38,960 nt of DNA from Nostoc sp. T09 (GTDB lineage: Bacteria > Cyanobacteriota > Cyanobacteriia > Cyanobacteriales > Nostocaceae), in the NCBI RefSeq assembly GCF_002154695.1, contig NZ_MTAV01000029.1, forward strand, positions 1 to 38,960, given 5' to 3'. Of the stretch, positions 24,900 through 36,070 are shown piece after piece. Numbering within the stretch: the stretch's first letter is position 1; every line of letters starts with the position of its first letter. Both the position numbers and the translations under genes were made by a program. The notes under the pieces are model-generated. The model ran no database searches, was not told the origin of the DNA, and saw only the letters and a program-made list of their open reading frames with translations.

Positions 24900-26267
24900 A
24901 TGGTGGCACAGCAAGAATATGCCCATGAACTGAATCAACTCTTTAAAAGTATTAATGCTTGGATTAACTTCTCTCAAGCTAGCTTTGACTATCAGTTAGT
25001 GCTAGCTAATATTTGGGTAAAAGCATTTACAGAAGTAATTCAGGAGTTGATATCTGAGCAAGTTAAAGGTGAGGAGTTTTTGCAAGTCTGGAGTAGTGTC
25101 TTTGACCGAGAATTTGCCCAGAAGTTACGTTCAGAAGATGCCGTTTTAGTTCAAGGTAAATTCTTGAACACAGCCATAAATTACTGGCCACATCAGCAAC
25201 AACTGTCAAAAGAATTTTTCCAACTACTGGAAATATCTTCCCAAATAAATCTGATTAATCTCTTGAACTATTTGTACAAAGAGAAGATTCAGGTTGGGGT
25301 GACACCGAAGGAAGAGATTTATCGAGAAGATAAGGTGGTGCTATACCGCTATAAGTCAGCTGTGCCTTCATCTTTGAATATCCCTGTTCTCATAGTTTAT
25401 GCTCTAGTAAACCGTCCTGACATTGTAGATTTACAAGCAGGGCGATCGCTTGTTGCTAATTTGCTTAAACTGGGTTTGGATGTTTACTTGATTGACTGGG
25501 GATATCCCAATGAAAATGAGCGCTGGCTGACTATTGATAAATACATTGATGGGTATATCAATAACTGTGTAGATGTCATACGCGATCGCCATAACTTAGA
25601 GCAGATTAATTTATTGGGGATTTGTCAGGGGGGAACCTTCAGCCTTTGTTACAGTTCCCTTTACCCAGAAAAGGTAAAAAACCTGATTACTATGGTTACC
25701 CCAGTCGATTTTCACATCAATGAAGGGCTGCTCAATGTTTGGAGTGGAAGTACTGTAGGGTCACAAGCACTAGATGTGGATCTCATGGTTGATACATTAG
25801 GTAACATCCCTGGCGATTTTCTGAACTTTGTCTTCGTAATGCTCAAGCCTTTTCAGTTAGGCGTGAAAAAGTATATCGATCTACTAGATATTCTTGAGTC
25901 TGAGGATAAACTGCTCAATTTTCTCCGCATGGAAAAATGGATTTTTGACAGCCCAGATCAAGCAGGAGAAGCTTTTAGAGAGTTTATTAAGGACTTTTAC
26001 CAAGGAAACAAACTAATTAAAGGCCAAATCGAGATTGGTAACAAGCGAGTAGATTTAGGGAATATCCGCATCCCAATTTTAAATATTTACGCCGAGCAGG
26101 ATCATCTAGTTCTTCCAGCATCATCTTTAGCACTTGAGAACTACGTTGGTAGCGTTGACTATACAGTGCGATCGTTTCCAGTTGGACATATTGGGATGTA
26201 TGTGAGCAGTAAAGTACAGAAAGATCTACCGCCAACGATTGTAGATTGGCTGAAGGCGCGAGCATAA
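24900..26267 (+). CDS. phaC: PHA synthase, apparent PhaE-PhaC fusion
   Basis: From ATG 24900 the protein has 455 residues (GTG 24891 would add three). Residues about 140-455 are a class III PhaC: lipase-like box GICQGG with nucleophile Cys242, Asp401 in AEQDHLV and His430 in VGHIG, plus DVYLIDWGYP. The first 130 residues are not part of ordinary class III PhaC (about 355-380 residues). They resemble the C-terminal part of the PhaE subunit: SQASFDYQLVLANI, VQGKFLNTAINY and the QQQ..EFFQLL helix. Class III synthases normally need separate PhaC and PhaE chains; no separate phaE lies in the window. It polymerises 3-hydroxyacyl-CoA to PHA on granules. phaP, phaA and phaB follow. Confidence 0.9.
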   Translation: MVAQQEYAHELNQLFKSINAWINFSQASFDYQLVLANIWVKAFTEVIQELISEQVKGEEFLQVWSSVFDREFAQKLRSEDAVLVQGKFLNTAINYWPHQQQLSKEFFQLLEISSQINLINLLNYLYKEKIQVGVTPKEEIYREDKVVLYRYKSAVPSSLNIPVLIVYALVNRPDIVDLQAGRSLVANLLKLGLDVYLIDWGYPNENERWLTIDKYIDGYINNCVDVIRDRHNLEQINLLGICQGGTFSLCYSSLYPEKVKNLITMVTPVDFHINEGLLNVWSGSTVGSQALDVDLMVDTLGNIPGDFLNFVFVMLKPFQLGVKKYIDLLDILESEDKLLNFLRMEKWIFDSPDQAGEAFREFIKDFYQGNKLIKGQIEIGNKRVDLGNIRIPILNIYAEQDHLVLPASSLALENYVGSVDYTVRSFPVGHIGMYVSSKVQKDLPPTIVDWLKARA

Positions 26268-26398
26268 AATATTGCCTTGTTGCAAATTTTTGTACTCTAG
26301 AATACAAGTTTACTTAATATAAGCGCATCTCTTTGGACAGAAGATTCTACCAATTATTAGAGTTATGTTATTTTAGTCATTCACTGTTTTAGAGTTCA

Positions 26399-26429
26399 AA
26401 AGCTCCTCAAGGCTTTGCTGAGGAGCTTT
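26399..26429 (+). terminator. Terminator of the PHA synthase gene (likely bidirectional)
   Basis: AAAGCTCCTCA (26399-26409) pairs perfectly with TGAGGAGCTTT (26419-26429), 11 bp around a 9-nt loop, followed by TTTATT. It lies about 130 bp after the synthase stop and could also act on the opposing phaP transcript. Confidence 0.75.
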
Positions 26430-26502
26430 ATTAAGGTTGGGATGATATTTATTCAGGATATTTGATATATTAAATATATATTTATAATTTTAGTTAAAGA
26501 GC

Positions 26503-26558
26503 AAAAAAAGGATGAAGCTTGAATTTTAAAATAGCAAATTTTTCTTTCTTCATCCTTT
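26503..26558 (-). terminator. Likely terminator of phaP
   Basis: AAAGGATGAAG (26507-26517) and CTTCATCCTTT (26548-26558) are inverted repeats with a 30-nt loop. On the minus strand the stem is followed by a run of seven T (26503-26509 complement), 16 bp after the phaP stop. Confidence 0.55.
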
Positions 26559-26573
26559 ATATTTCCGTTTAAC

Positions 26574-26837
26574 TTAGGATTTGTGGAGCATTCTAAAATA
26601 ACTCTCCCACAATTTTCTTTGAGTATCAATGGAGAATCGACTGAGTTGCTCTTGCAATTCTAAAGAACTTTTAACTAACTCTTCTTGGAGTTGCAATGTC
26701 TTCTCGGCATTCTCAGGAAGATTTCCTAAATTCATATTCCGCATACTTGACATTGTCGATTCCCAGTTATTGAAAAACATTCTCTGGGCTTCGCTGACCT
26801 GTCTAAAAAACGGCTCAAAGCTATTGAAAAAATCCAT
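26574..26837 (-). CDS. phaP: Small phasin-like protein (PhaP)
   Basis: The 87-residue protein is amphipathic and helical: FEPFFRQVSEAQRMFFNNWEST at the start, then a Leu/Glu/Gln-rich heptad stretch LQEELVKSSLELQEQLSRFS. Size, pattern and position match the short cyanobacterial phasin that coats PHA granules in Synechocystis (94 residues). Its FF..VSEAQ..FF.NW section also recalls PhaE, so it could instead act as an accessory synthase subunit. AAGGA precedes the ATG by 9 nt. It is transcribed toward the synthase gene and divergently from phaA, with a 288-bp shared upstream region. Confidence 0.75.
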   Translation of the reverse strand: MDFFNSFEPFFRQVSEAQRMFFNNWESTMSSMRNMNLGNLPENAEKTLQLQEELVKSSLELQEQLSRFSIDTQRKLWESYFRMLHKS

Positions 26838-27125
26838 AATAATTTTCCTTTGGCTGAGGTTTTTGCTCTCTATTTCATATTAATACTTAGCTTATTAAAT
26901 AAAGTTTTATTTACCTCCTAAGAAAGATTTGTTAATAAAAATCTTGACGTAAAATTTTATTAGATAGCTAATGGCTATTACCTTTTTAATATAAGAATAA
27001 AATTGAAATATAATATTAAAGTAAAAATGTTTTTTACCAAATATATCAATAGTAATTAAGTTAAAATATTCACCCTTATTTGATTATTTTCAATTCTTAA
27101 TTTCCCAACAAAAGGGATGATGAGT

Positions 27126-28319
27126 ATGGAAGAAGTTTATATTATCTCAGCAGTACGCACACCATTGGGTAAGTTTGGAGGTGTTCTGGCTAATTTCTCG
27201 CCAGTAGACTTAGGTGCGATCGCCATGCGTGCAGCCTTGGAAAGAGCAGGAGTATCAGGGGAAGCTTTAGACTTGTACATTTTTGGTAATGTACTAAAAG
27301 CAGGACATGGGCAGTCATTGCCCCGTCAAGCAGCTTTTAAGGCAGGGATTCCCCAGCAAGTCAACGGGTATGCGGTGGATATGGTGTGTTCATCAGGAAT
27401 GATGAGTGCGATCAACGGCCTAACTGCGATTCGTTCTGGTGAAGCTGAGATAGTACTGACTGGAGGCATGGAATCTATGTCCCAGACAGGATTTTTGCTA
27501 TCGCAACGAGCCAGATGGGGATACAAATCCTTGCTGGGTTCACCAGAACAACTTACCGATGTTTTGCTTCATGACGGACTCACCGATCCCATGAGTGGCG
27601 AAACGATGGGAGAACAAGCAGAACAGCTAGCGACTGCTTACCAAATTACCCGGGCTGAGTTGGATGAAGTAGCTTTATTTTCCCAAACTAGAGCAGCCCA
27701 AGCGACTGAGCAAGGCTTGTTTAAGCAGGAGATTGTACCAATTGAAGTCGCTGGCAAAAAAGGTTCACAACTCGTAGACAAAGATGAGGGAATTCGTCCC
27801 GAAACTACTTTAGAAAGTCTTGCGGGACTGAAGCCTACTTTCAGAGAAGATGGCGTATTTACAGCTGGTAATAGTAGTCAGATATCTGATGGAGCAGCAG
27901 CTTTAGTTTTGGCAAGTAAAACAGCGGTGGAACGCTACAAACTCAATCCTCTAGCACGTCTGATTAGCGGAGTATGGATAGGAGGAGAAGCTTGGCGATT
28001 TCCTGAAGTTCCCATCTTGGCGGTGAACAAGCTTTTAGACAAGCTGAAAATGAAAATCTACGATTTTGATTTGTTTGAGAACAACGAGGCGTTTGCTCTC
28101 AGCAATGTATTGTTCAATCGCGAGTTGGGCGTTCCCTATGAAAAATTAAACGTGTATGGAGGTGCGATCGCTTTAGGACATCCTATAGGCGCTTCGGGAG
28201 CGCGAATCATCGTAACTCTGCTCAACGCCTTGCAACAGCAAAATGGGCAGTTGGGATTGGCAGCAGTTTGTCATGGTACTGGTGGCGGTACCGCGATCGC
28301 ATTAGAGAGGCTGAGATAA
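27126..28319 (+). CDS. phaA: Acetyl-CoA acetyltransferase (beta-ketothiolase)
   Basis: The 397-residue protein is a thiolase of normal length. It has SAVRTPLGKFGG at the start, the acylated nucleophile Cys88 in DMVCSSGM, His352 in GHPIGASGAR and Cys382 in CHGTGGG, the full thiolase triad. It condenses two acetyl-CoA to acetoacetyl-CoA, the first step of poly-3-hydroxybutyrate synthesis. Three ATGs are in frame (27117, 27120, 27126). I chose 27126 because the AAAGGG Shine-Dalgarno overlaps the first one and sits about 9 nt before the third. phaB follows after 22 bp on the same strand. Confidence 0.93.
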   Translation: MEEVYIISAVRTPLGKFGGVLANFSPVDLGAIAMRAALERAGVSGEALDLYIFGNVLKAGHGQSLPRQAAFKAGIPQQVNGYAVDMVCSSGMMSAINGLTAIRSGEAEIVLTGGMESMSQTGFLLSQRARWGYKSLLGSPEQLTDVLLHDGLTDPMSGETMGEQAEQLATAYQITRAELDEVALFSQTRAAQATEQGLFKQEIVPIEVAGKKGSQLVDKDEGIRPETTLESLAGLKPTFREDGVFTAGNSSQISDGAAALVLASKTAVERYKLNPLARLISGVWIGGEAWRFPEVPILAVNKLLDKLKMKIYDFDLFENNEAFALSNVLFNRELGVPYEKLNVYGGAIALGHPIGASGARIIVTLLNALQQQNGQLGLAAVCHGTGGGTAIALERLR

Positions 28320-28341
28320 TTCGTAATTCGTAATTAAGCTT

Positions 28342-29067
28342 ATGGCATCTTTGGGGTTGGAAGATCGAGTAGTTTTGGTAACTGGTGGTAATAGAGGAAT
28401 CGGATCTGCGATCGTCAATTTGCTTTTGGAATTGGGAAGCAAAGTAGCTTATACCTATCGCAGTCATGATGAAAATGGACTGATGGGAACTCTGGCAATT
28501 CCAGCCGATGTCACCGATGAAGCAAGTATGGAAGCGTTAGTTCAAAAGGTTGAGGACAAACTTGGCCCAATTTACGGGATTGTAGCTAATGCCGGGATTA
28601 CCAGAGACAATTTTTTTCCCAAACTGACTACGGCGAACTGGGATGAAGTAATTGATACTAACTTGAAAGGAGTCTACAACACCCTAAAACCTGTTATCCC
28701 CAAGATGTACGAACGGCGTTCTGGCTCTGTTGTTTGTATCACTTCAATCTCTGGCGAACGCGGAAATCTCGGTCAGACAAACTACGCCGCATCGAAGGCA
28801 GGAACGATTGGCTTAACTAAATCTCTGGCTTTAGAAGCAGCGCGTTACGGAGTGCGGGCTAATGCTGTCGCACCAGGGTTTATTGAGACTGATATGCTCA
28901 AACCAATTTCCGACAAAATTAAGCAGCGGATTTTGTCTGAGATTCCGCTATCTCGCTTTGGCAAACCAGAAGAAGTTGCTTGGGCAGTAGCGTATTTACT
29001 CTCGCCAGTAGCTAGCAGCTATGTCACTGGTACAGTTATGCGAGTTAACGGTGCTCATCACACATAG
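28342..29067 (+). CDS. phaB: Acetoacetyl-CoA reductase
   Basis: The 241-residue short-chain dehydrogenase has TGGNRGIG (13-20), NAG (88-90), the active-site Ser in ITSISGERGN and the catalytic Tyr-Lys in NYAASKAG, plus the C-terminal PPHB-type AVAPGFIETDM. It reduces acetoacetyl-CoA to (R)-3-hydroxybutyryl-CoA with NADPH, the monomer for the synthase upstream. FabG-type ketoacyl-ACP reductases look very similar, but the position 22 bp after phaA strongly favours PhaB. A small direct repeat of TAATTCG separates the two genes. Confidence 0.9.
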   Translation: MASLGLEDRVVLVTGGNRGIGSAIVNLLLELGSKVAYTYRSHDENGLMGTLAIPADVTDEASMEALVQKVEDKLGPIYGIVANAGITRDNFFPKLTTANWDEVIDTNLKGVYNTLKPVIPKMYERRSGSVVCITSISGERGNLGQTNYAASKAGTIGLTKSLALEAARYGVRANAVAPGFIETDMLKPISDKIKQRILSEIPLSRFGKPEEVAWAVAYLLSPVASSYVTGTVMRVNGAHHT

Positions 29068-29171
29068 GGGAATGGGCATGGGGCATGGGGCATTAAATAA
29101 AAAATTTCTTCTCCCCTACTTCCTCATCTTCCTCATCCCCTTATAAACGCATTCAATCTAGTGGAGTAACT

Positions 29172-30023
29172 GTGAACATGGGATTTGAAAAGCAGCAAAT
29201 AGATGTAGATGGACTAAATATTCGCTACTTGTCAGCAGGTGAGGCTGATCCGCCGTTGGTGCTGCTACATGGAGTTGGTGATAGCGCTGTTGATTGGTCT
29301 TGGGTAGTACCTACCTTGGGAACTACGCATCGTGTTATAGCCCCAGACTTTCCAGGTTCTGGCGATAGTGCTAAACCCAACCGTGAGTATTCGCTTGAAT
29401 TTCTGACACAGTTCTTAGCCAATTTTCTCAATACGCTAGAGATCCAACGGGCAGTGCTAGTGGGCAATTCTTTAGGTGGTTTGATTGCCCTCCGCTTTGC
29501 GCTGTCAAATCCCGAACGAGTGGCAGGATTAGTACTAGTAGACAGTATGGGATTTAGCCAAGTGGTCAACCCAGTGCTGTCAAATTTAAGTTTGCCCTGG
29601 TATGGGGAGTTGGCGATCGCCTGGAGCAAAACACCTTTGGGTGCAAAGCAGAGGGCTTGGTCGCGGGCAGCGTTACTTTTTGCTAATCCCTCCCAAGTGC
29701 CTACTGCATGGCTGGCAGAACAAGAGCGATTGGGGCTTGTTCCTGGCTTTTTGGAAGCAAATTTATCTATACTGCGTTCTCAACTATATGTATTAGGACA
29801 GCGGCAGATTATTCTCGATTCGTTACCGCAGGTACAGATGCCGACCCTGGTCGTATGGGGTATTAATGACTACGTTTTACCGAATTACCAAGCTCAAGAT
29901 GGAGTCAAGCGTCTACAGCAAGGACATTTAGCTTTGATACCTGATTGTGGTCACTTACCCCAAGTCGAGCGTCCCGAATTATTTACCGACGCAGTGAACC
30001 AGTTTCTGGCTTCAGAGCTTTAA
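29172..30023 (+). CDS. Alpha/beta hydrolase
   Basis: The 283-residue protein shows the alpha/beta-hydrolase pattern: LLHGVGDSAVDW (oxyanion region), nucleophile elbow VGNSLGG with Ser100, an acidic residue near WGINDYVLP (about 232) and His261 in DCGHLPQVERP. Substrate class is not readable; such proteins can be esterases, thioesterases or lactonases. It is near the PHA genes on the same strand (104 bp after phaB) and could act on hydroxyacyl esters, but that is inference. The start GTG 29172 has GGAG 5 nt before it; ATG 29178 is an alternative. Confidence 0.85.
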   Translation: MNMGFEKQQIDVDGLNIRYLSAGEADPPLVLLHGVGDSAVDWSWVVPTLGTTHRVIAPDFPGSGDSAKPNREYSLEFLTQFLANFLNTLEIQRAVLVGNSLGGLIALRFALSNPERVAGLVLVDSMGFSQVVNPVLSNLSLPWYGELAIAWSKTPLGAKQRAWSRAALLFANPSQVPTAWLAEQERLGLVPGFLEANLSILRSQLYVLGQRQIILDSLPQVQMPTLVVWGINDYVLPNYQAQDGVKRLQQGHLALIPDCGHLPQVERPELFTDAVNQFLASEL

Positions 30024-30066
30024 ATTTGACGAATTTTTATATTTTTATTTTGTAGGAGCAGCATCT

Positions 30067-31077
30067 ATGCAATTAAAGCCAATCAATCAGCAGGTCGTTA
30101 CGGTCGTTGGAGCCTCTAGCGGTATTGGACGTGTGACAGCTCTTGAGTTTGCCAAGCGAGGGGCAAAAGTGCTTGTCTCGGCGCGCGGTGAATCAAAGCT
30201 CAAATCTTTAGTTGAAGAAATTCAAAGCTTTGGCGCAGAGGCAACTTATTTTGTAGCCGATGTCCAGGAATTTGAGCAAGTAAAGGCGATCGCAGATAAA
30301 ACTGTAGAGGTATATGGACGGCTTGATACTTGGGTACATGTTCCCGCGATCGCTTTGTTCGCGCTGTTTGAGGATTATACACCTGAGGAGTTTGAGCGCA
30401 TCATTGACGTTAACCTCATGGGGCAAGTATACGGGGCGATGGCAGCGCTACCCCATCTCAAGCGTGAAGGGCGAGGGGCACTGATTCATATATCTTCAAT
30501 TGAAGGCAGGCGTGCATTGCCATACCAGAGTGCATACTCCGCAGCCAAGCATGGTATAGAAGGCTTTGTTGAAGCGATGCGTGTTGAGCTAGCACACGAG
30601 AAACTTCCCATCAGTGTGACGAGCATAAAGCCAGCAGTTATCAACACACCATTCTGGAATCACGCTCGCACTAAGTTAGGTGTGAAGCCAGCCGGAATCC
30701 CACCCTACTATGATCCTAGGCTTGTAGCTGATGCTATACTCTACGCAGCTGAACATCCAACTCGTGACTTCTTGGTTGGGGATGCAGCCAAGGCACTAGA
30801 TTTACTACAGCGCATCTCACCACCGTTAGTAGATTCACTGTTACTGCTCATCGGCTTCAACTTGCAACGTAGTGATGAGCCAAAGTCTGTAGATGCACCC
30901 AACAGTTTTGACCAACCTGTTCCTGAAGACGAGAGAATTGACGGGGACTTTAGCCACCAAGTTATACCTAGCATTACCGATTGGTTGGATAAAAATCCTC
31001 TGCTCCAATGGGGTGCGATCGCGGGTACAGCTGCGTTAGCGTTGCTGGCAACACAGGTGTTCAATACGAAGGAGTAA
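30067..31077 (+). CDS. Membrane-anchored SDR oxidoreductase
   Basis: Residues about 5-250 of the 336-residue protein are a classical SDR: GASSGIG (16-22), VADVQ, ISSIEGRRALPYQSAYSAAKHG with catalytic Tyr-Lys (YSAAK). The extra C-terminal 90 residues end in a hydrophobic segment (LLQWGAIAGTAALALLATQVF, about 312-332) that suggests a tail anchor. The protein is longer than PhaB/FabG and probably acts on a lipid or lipophilic ketone/alcohol. TAGGAG precedes the ATG by 9 nt and the alpha/beta-hydrolase gene ends 43 bp upstream, so it may be the last gene of the PHA-linked group. Substrate unknown. Confidence 0.85.
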   Translation: MQLKPINQQVVTVVGASSGIGRVTALEFAKRGAKVLVSARGESKLKSLVEEIQSFGAEATYFVADVQEFEQVKAIADKTVEVYGRLDTWVHVPAIALFALFEDYTPEEFERIIDVNLMGQVYGAMAALPHLKREGRGALIHISSIEGRRALPYQSAYSAAKHGIEGFVEAMRVELAHEKLPISVTSIKPAVINTPFWNHARTKLGVKPAGIPPYYDPRLVADAILYAAEHPTRDFLVGDAAKALDLLQRISPPLVDSLLLLIGFNLQRSDEPKSVDAPNSFDQPVPEDERIDGDFSHQVIPSITDWLDKNPLLQWGAIAGTAALALLATQVFNTKE

Positions 31078-33477
<2,400 letters not shown>

Positions 33478-34105
33478 CCTAGAGATAAATTGATGGCACA
33501 AATAATATGCAGGTAGTAGCAGAGAATTTAGATTACTAAGTTTTTATGTAATTGCTGATGATACAAGTTTGTCTACTACCTAACCAAAAATTATGAAACA
33601 ATCTCCAACGGTGGGCAATGCCCACCCTACATAGTTATTAATTTTTTATTTAGATTGAGCTAACTTAATTTAATAAAAACCTGTGTCAAGTCAAAATATC
33701 ACAAACTATTTATAAAAGTTAATTATTCTCAATTATGGAAATATTTAAGAAGCCAACACCTTATTAACCTTGGTAAACGCCCGGCACTCAACCTTGGGCA
33801 AATGATAATATTTTATTATAGTTAACTTCCCACCTGCCAAAATCCTTAACCAGGAGGTAGTTTGCTTTAGCGATCGCCTCATGGATGATGTCTTCAAGAA
33901 AATTAAATATTTTTTGCCCTGTATAGTTTTATGCTGTTCTGCAATACAGAGGCAGTTTTTACCGAAGGCTGGAGGTGTTTAGCTTACATTCGCGATCGCA
34001 TCCTGCATACCTGATTTTTTCGTTAAGCATTAGTCAGTACTAAATTTTCTGGGTGTATTTATTAGCTTAAGTATAAATTTTTATTTGCAAAAAGTGAGTC
34101 AAGCT
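33478..34105. other. 628-bp intergenic region with one short palindrome
   Basis: AT-rich apart from a few GCGATCGC sites; the promoter of the two-component genes should lie here. The only structured element is GTGGGCA-ATG-CCCACCCTAC at 33610-33630. No gene is recognisable. Confidence 0.55.
33610..33630. repeat. Third copy of the GTGGGCA palindrome
   Basis: GGTGGGCAATGCCCACCCTAC, matching the elements at 13445-13468 and 17412-17436. Confidence 0.65.
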
Positions 34106-35242
34106 ATGACAATAGGCTTTTCTCTCCAGCAGGCAGAAAATGACTTGAATGATTTGAATTCATTCAATATCCAAAGTTTTTGTCAGCTACAATCTGAGCA
34201 GTTAACTAGTCAGTACCCAATTTTATTTGCTCGTATTGTCTACCATGATTGCCTCTTGAAAGCTCATCAAGAAGTAATCAGTTATGCTCAAACGCAAACG
34301 CCCTTTTCTCAAAAAAAGTTAGCTTATCTGCGTTCGGAACAGTGGCTTACTGAATATCCTCCTGCATTTCAGTTCCAAGAATTTAAATTAAATGATTTTT
34401 CAGAAATTTCTTACATTTGCCCTATAGGTTATCGAAATCAAAAACCTGAATATATTCAAATAATTGCCGAGCAAGCACTTTCTCAGGATTTGCAAAAATA
34501 TGTGCAACAATCGGCAATGCTACTTGGTAAGTATGCAAGTATATATTTAGTATATGGCAGACAAAAAATTGAAATTGAATTATTGGAGCAAGTTCTGCAT
34601 AAAGTAGGGCATCAATTGCGTAATTCCCTAGCAATGATCGGGCTTTATGCCCATAATTTATATTTGGGATTAACAGGTAATCGCTGGCAAGAACAAGCAA
34701 CAATTATCCGTGATAGTATCCAAGATTTAGATAGCAATTTGACTGAGCTACTAGATTGTGGGCAAGCAGCGAAATTAAGAAAAACTTCTCAAGACCTGAG
34801 AAGTTTAATACTAGAAAGTATCAAAGCTTTACAACCTCTGCTTAATCAAAAGCAGCTGAAAATTTCTATTCCTGATACATCTACAAATTTAGTAATAGAC
34901 CGCTTGCAAATGAAGCAAGTCTTCGATAATCTGCTGAGTAATGCAGTTTATTTTAGCCCTAATTCCACAACTATTACTTGTAATTGGCAGATTTTTCAAG
35001 AAGAAGTTCTAATTAAAATTGTTGACCAAGGAACAGGATTATCTCAGGAAGATATCAAAAAAATATTTACTCCTTTTTATTCCCGTCGTCCAGGAGGTAC
35101 GGGGCTGGGTTTAACTATTGCCAGAAAAATTGTTTTAGACCATCACGGAAACTTATGGGCACAAAGTGTATCACAAGGTGGAGCGCAATTTTGTGTAATT
35201 TTGCCTCGACCGAAAATGTCTAGGAGTGTCAAAGATGGTTAA
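34106..35242 (+). CDS. Sensor histidine kinase
   Basis: The 378-residue protein has a soluble N-terminal region (1-155) with no recognisable PAS or GAF motif and no membrane segment, then a histidine-kinase core. His169 in KVGHQLRNSLAMIG is the phospho-acceptor. The N-box VFDNLLSNAVYFS, G1 VDQGTGL, F-box FTPFYSR and G2 GGTGLGLTIA follow, so the ATPase domain is intact. It should phosphorylate the regulator encoded next; its last 8 bp overlap that gene. ATG 34106 is preferred over TTG 34085; no strong Shine-Dalgarno is seen at either. The signal is unknown. Confidence 0.88.
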   Translation: MTIGFSLQQAENDLNDLNSFNIQSFCQLQSEQLTSQYPILFARIVYHDCLLKAHQEVISYAQTQTPFSQKKLAYLRSEQWLTEYPPAFQFQEFKLNDFSEISYICPIGYRNQKPEYIQIIAEQALSQDLQKYVQQSAMLLGKYASIYLVYGRQKIEIELLEQVLHKVGHQLRNSLAMIGLYAHNLYLGLTGNRWQEQATIIRDSIQDLDSNLTELLDCGQAAKLRKTSQDLRSLILESIKALQPLLNQKQLKISIPDTSTNLVIDRLQMKQVFDNLLSNAVYFSPNSTTITCNWQIFQEEVLIKIVDQGTGLSQEDIKKIFTPFYSRRPGGTGLGLTIARKIVLDHHGNLWAQSVSQGGAQFCVILPRPKMSRSVKDG

Positions 35243-35912
35243 TAGTCAAAAACTTTCAGTTTTACTTGTAGATGATGAAGAACGTTTTCGCCAAGGGATA
35301 CGTACCCTGCTCAACTTTTATAATATTAATGCTGCATTACCTATAGAGGTTGTAGGTGAAGCAGACTCTGTAGAACAAGTTTTAAAACTTACACAGCAGA
35401 AGTCTCCAGATTTAATTTTACTGGATTTACAATTAAGCGGTAGTGATGGCATTACCGTTTTAGTTCGTCTTAAGGAAACGGCTTATACTGGCAAAGTTTT
35501 GGTGTTATCAGCCCACCAAGAAGATGATTGGATTTTCCGCGCTATGCAAGCAGGCGCAGCAGGTTACGTGTTTAAAAGTCGTTTGGCGACTCAACTAGGT
35601 GAAGCTATTAATACTGTAATTAAATCAGAGATTTACCTACCTTCCGAAGTTGCTAGCCGATTTTTCCGTTTCTTTCAAGCTTATTCCGATTCTTCATTGA
35701 GAGCTTGCCATCAACTACACTTAACAGAAAGAGAACAAGAAGTTTTATACTGGTTAGCTCAAGGTGCTTCCAATGAAGAAATTGCCAAGCATTTATATGT
35801 AACAGTTGCTACAGTAAAAGCTCATCTCACTAGCATTTTTGAGAAGTTAAAAGTTACTAGCCGGACTCAAGCTATTGTAGCTGCGCTCAAGTTAGGACTT
35901 GTGAAAGCTTAA
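35235..35912 (+). CDS. NarL/LuxR-type response regulator
   Basis: The 225-residue protein has a receiver domain (about 7-125; acidic cluster Asp13-Asp14, phospho-acceptor Asp64 in LILLDLQ, conserved Lys in GYVFKS) and a C-terminal LuxR/NarL helix-turn-helix (about 160-225: LTEREQEVLYWLAQGASNEEIAKHLYVTVATVKAHL). It should act as a DNA-binding partner of the preceding histidine kinase. ATG 35235 is preferred because TAGGAG lies 8 nt before it, inside the kinase gene; GTG 35226 is in frame but without support. Targets are unknown; the neighbouring receptor-like gene may be one. Confidence 0.93.
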   Translation: MVNSQKLSVLLVDDEERFRQGIRTLLNFYNINAALPIEVVGEADSVEQVLKLTQQKSPDLILLDLQLSGSDGITVLVRLKETAYTGKVLVLSAHQEDDWIFRAMQAGAAGYVFKSRLATQLGEAINTVIKSEIYLPSEVASRFFRFFQAYSDSSLRACHQLHLTEREQEVLYWLAQGASNEEIAKHLYVTVATVKAHLTSIFEKLKVTSRTQAIVAALKLGLVKA

Positions 35913-35914
35913 GA

Positions 35915-35970
35915 GTCATTAGTCATTGGTCATTTGTCATTAGTCATTGGTCATTAGTCATTGGTCATTT
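35915..35970 (+). repeat. Heptamer tandem repeat GTCATTN, eight units
   Basis: Eight 7-bp units (GTCATTA, GTCATTG or GTCATTT) start 3 bp after the response regulator stop. They are the reverse complement type of AATGACA at 7010-7037, so both are one family of short tandem repeats. The following 100 bp add TTCTGCT-type repeats. Confidence 0.85.
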
Positions 35971-36070
35971 ATTATTTCTCCTCACAGTCCCTTGTCCCCC
36001 TTCTCCTCCTGGGTAGTGTACAAAGTCAATAAAACTATCTTCTGCTTTCTGCTTTCTGCCTTCAATACTT

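Larger units (their letters stand above)
26268..26573. other. Convergent intergenic region phaC/phaP with two hairpins
   Basis: 306 bp between the convergent PHA synthase and phasin-like genes. Besides the two hairpins listed separately it is AT-rich and I see nothing else. Confidence 0.6.

Noticed and set aside
29225-29629. 134-codon minus-strand frame inside the alpha/beta-hydrolase gene
   Set aside because: Antisense to a protein with an intact Ser-Asp-His pattern; no start signal and no recognisable product.
35915-35970. Possible CRISPR or regulatory array
   Set aside because: Units are 7 bp without spacers, so this is a short tandem repeat. No cas gene or repeat-spacer pattern occurs anywhere in the window.
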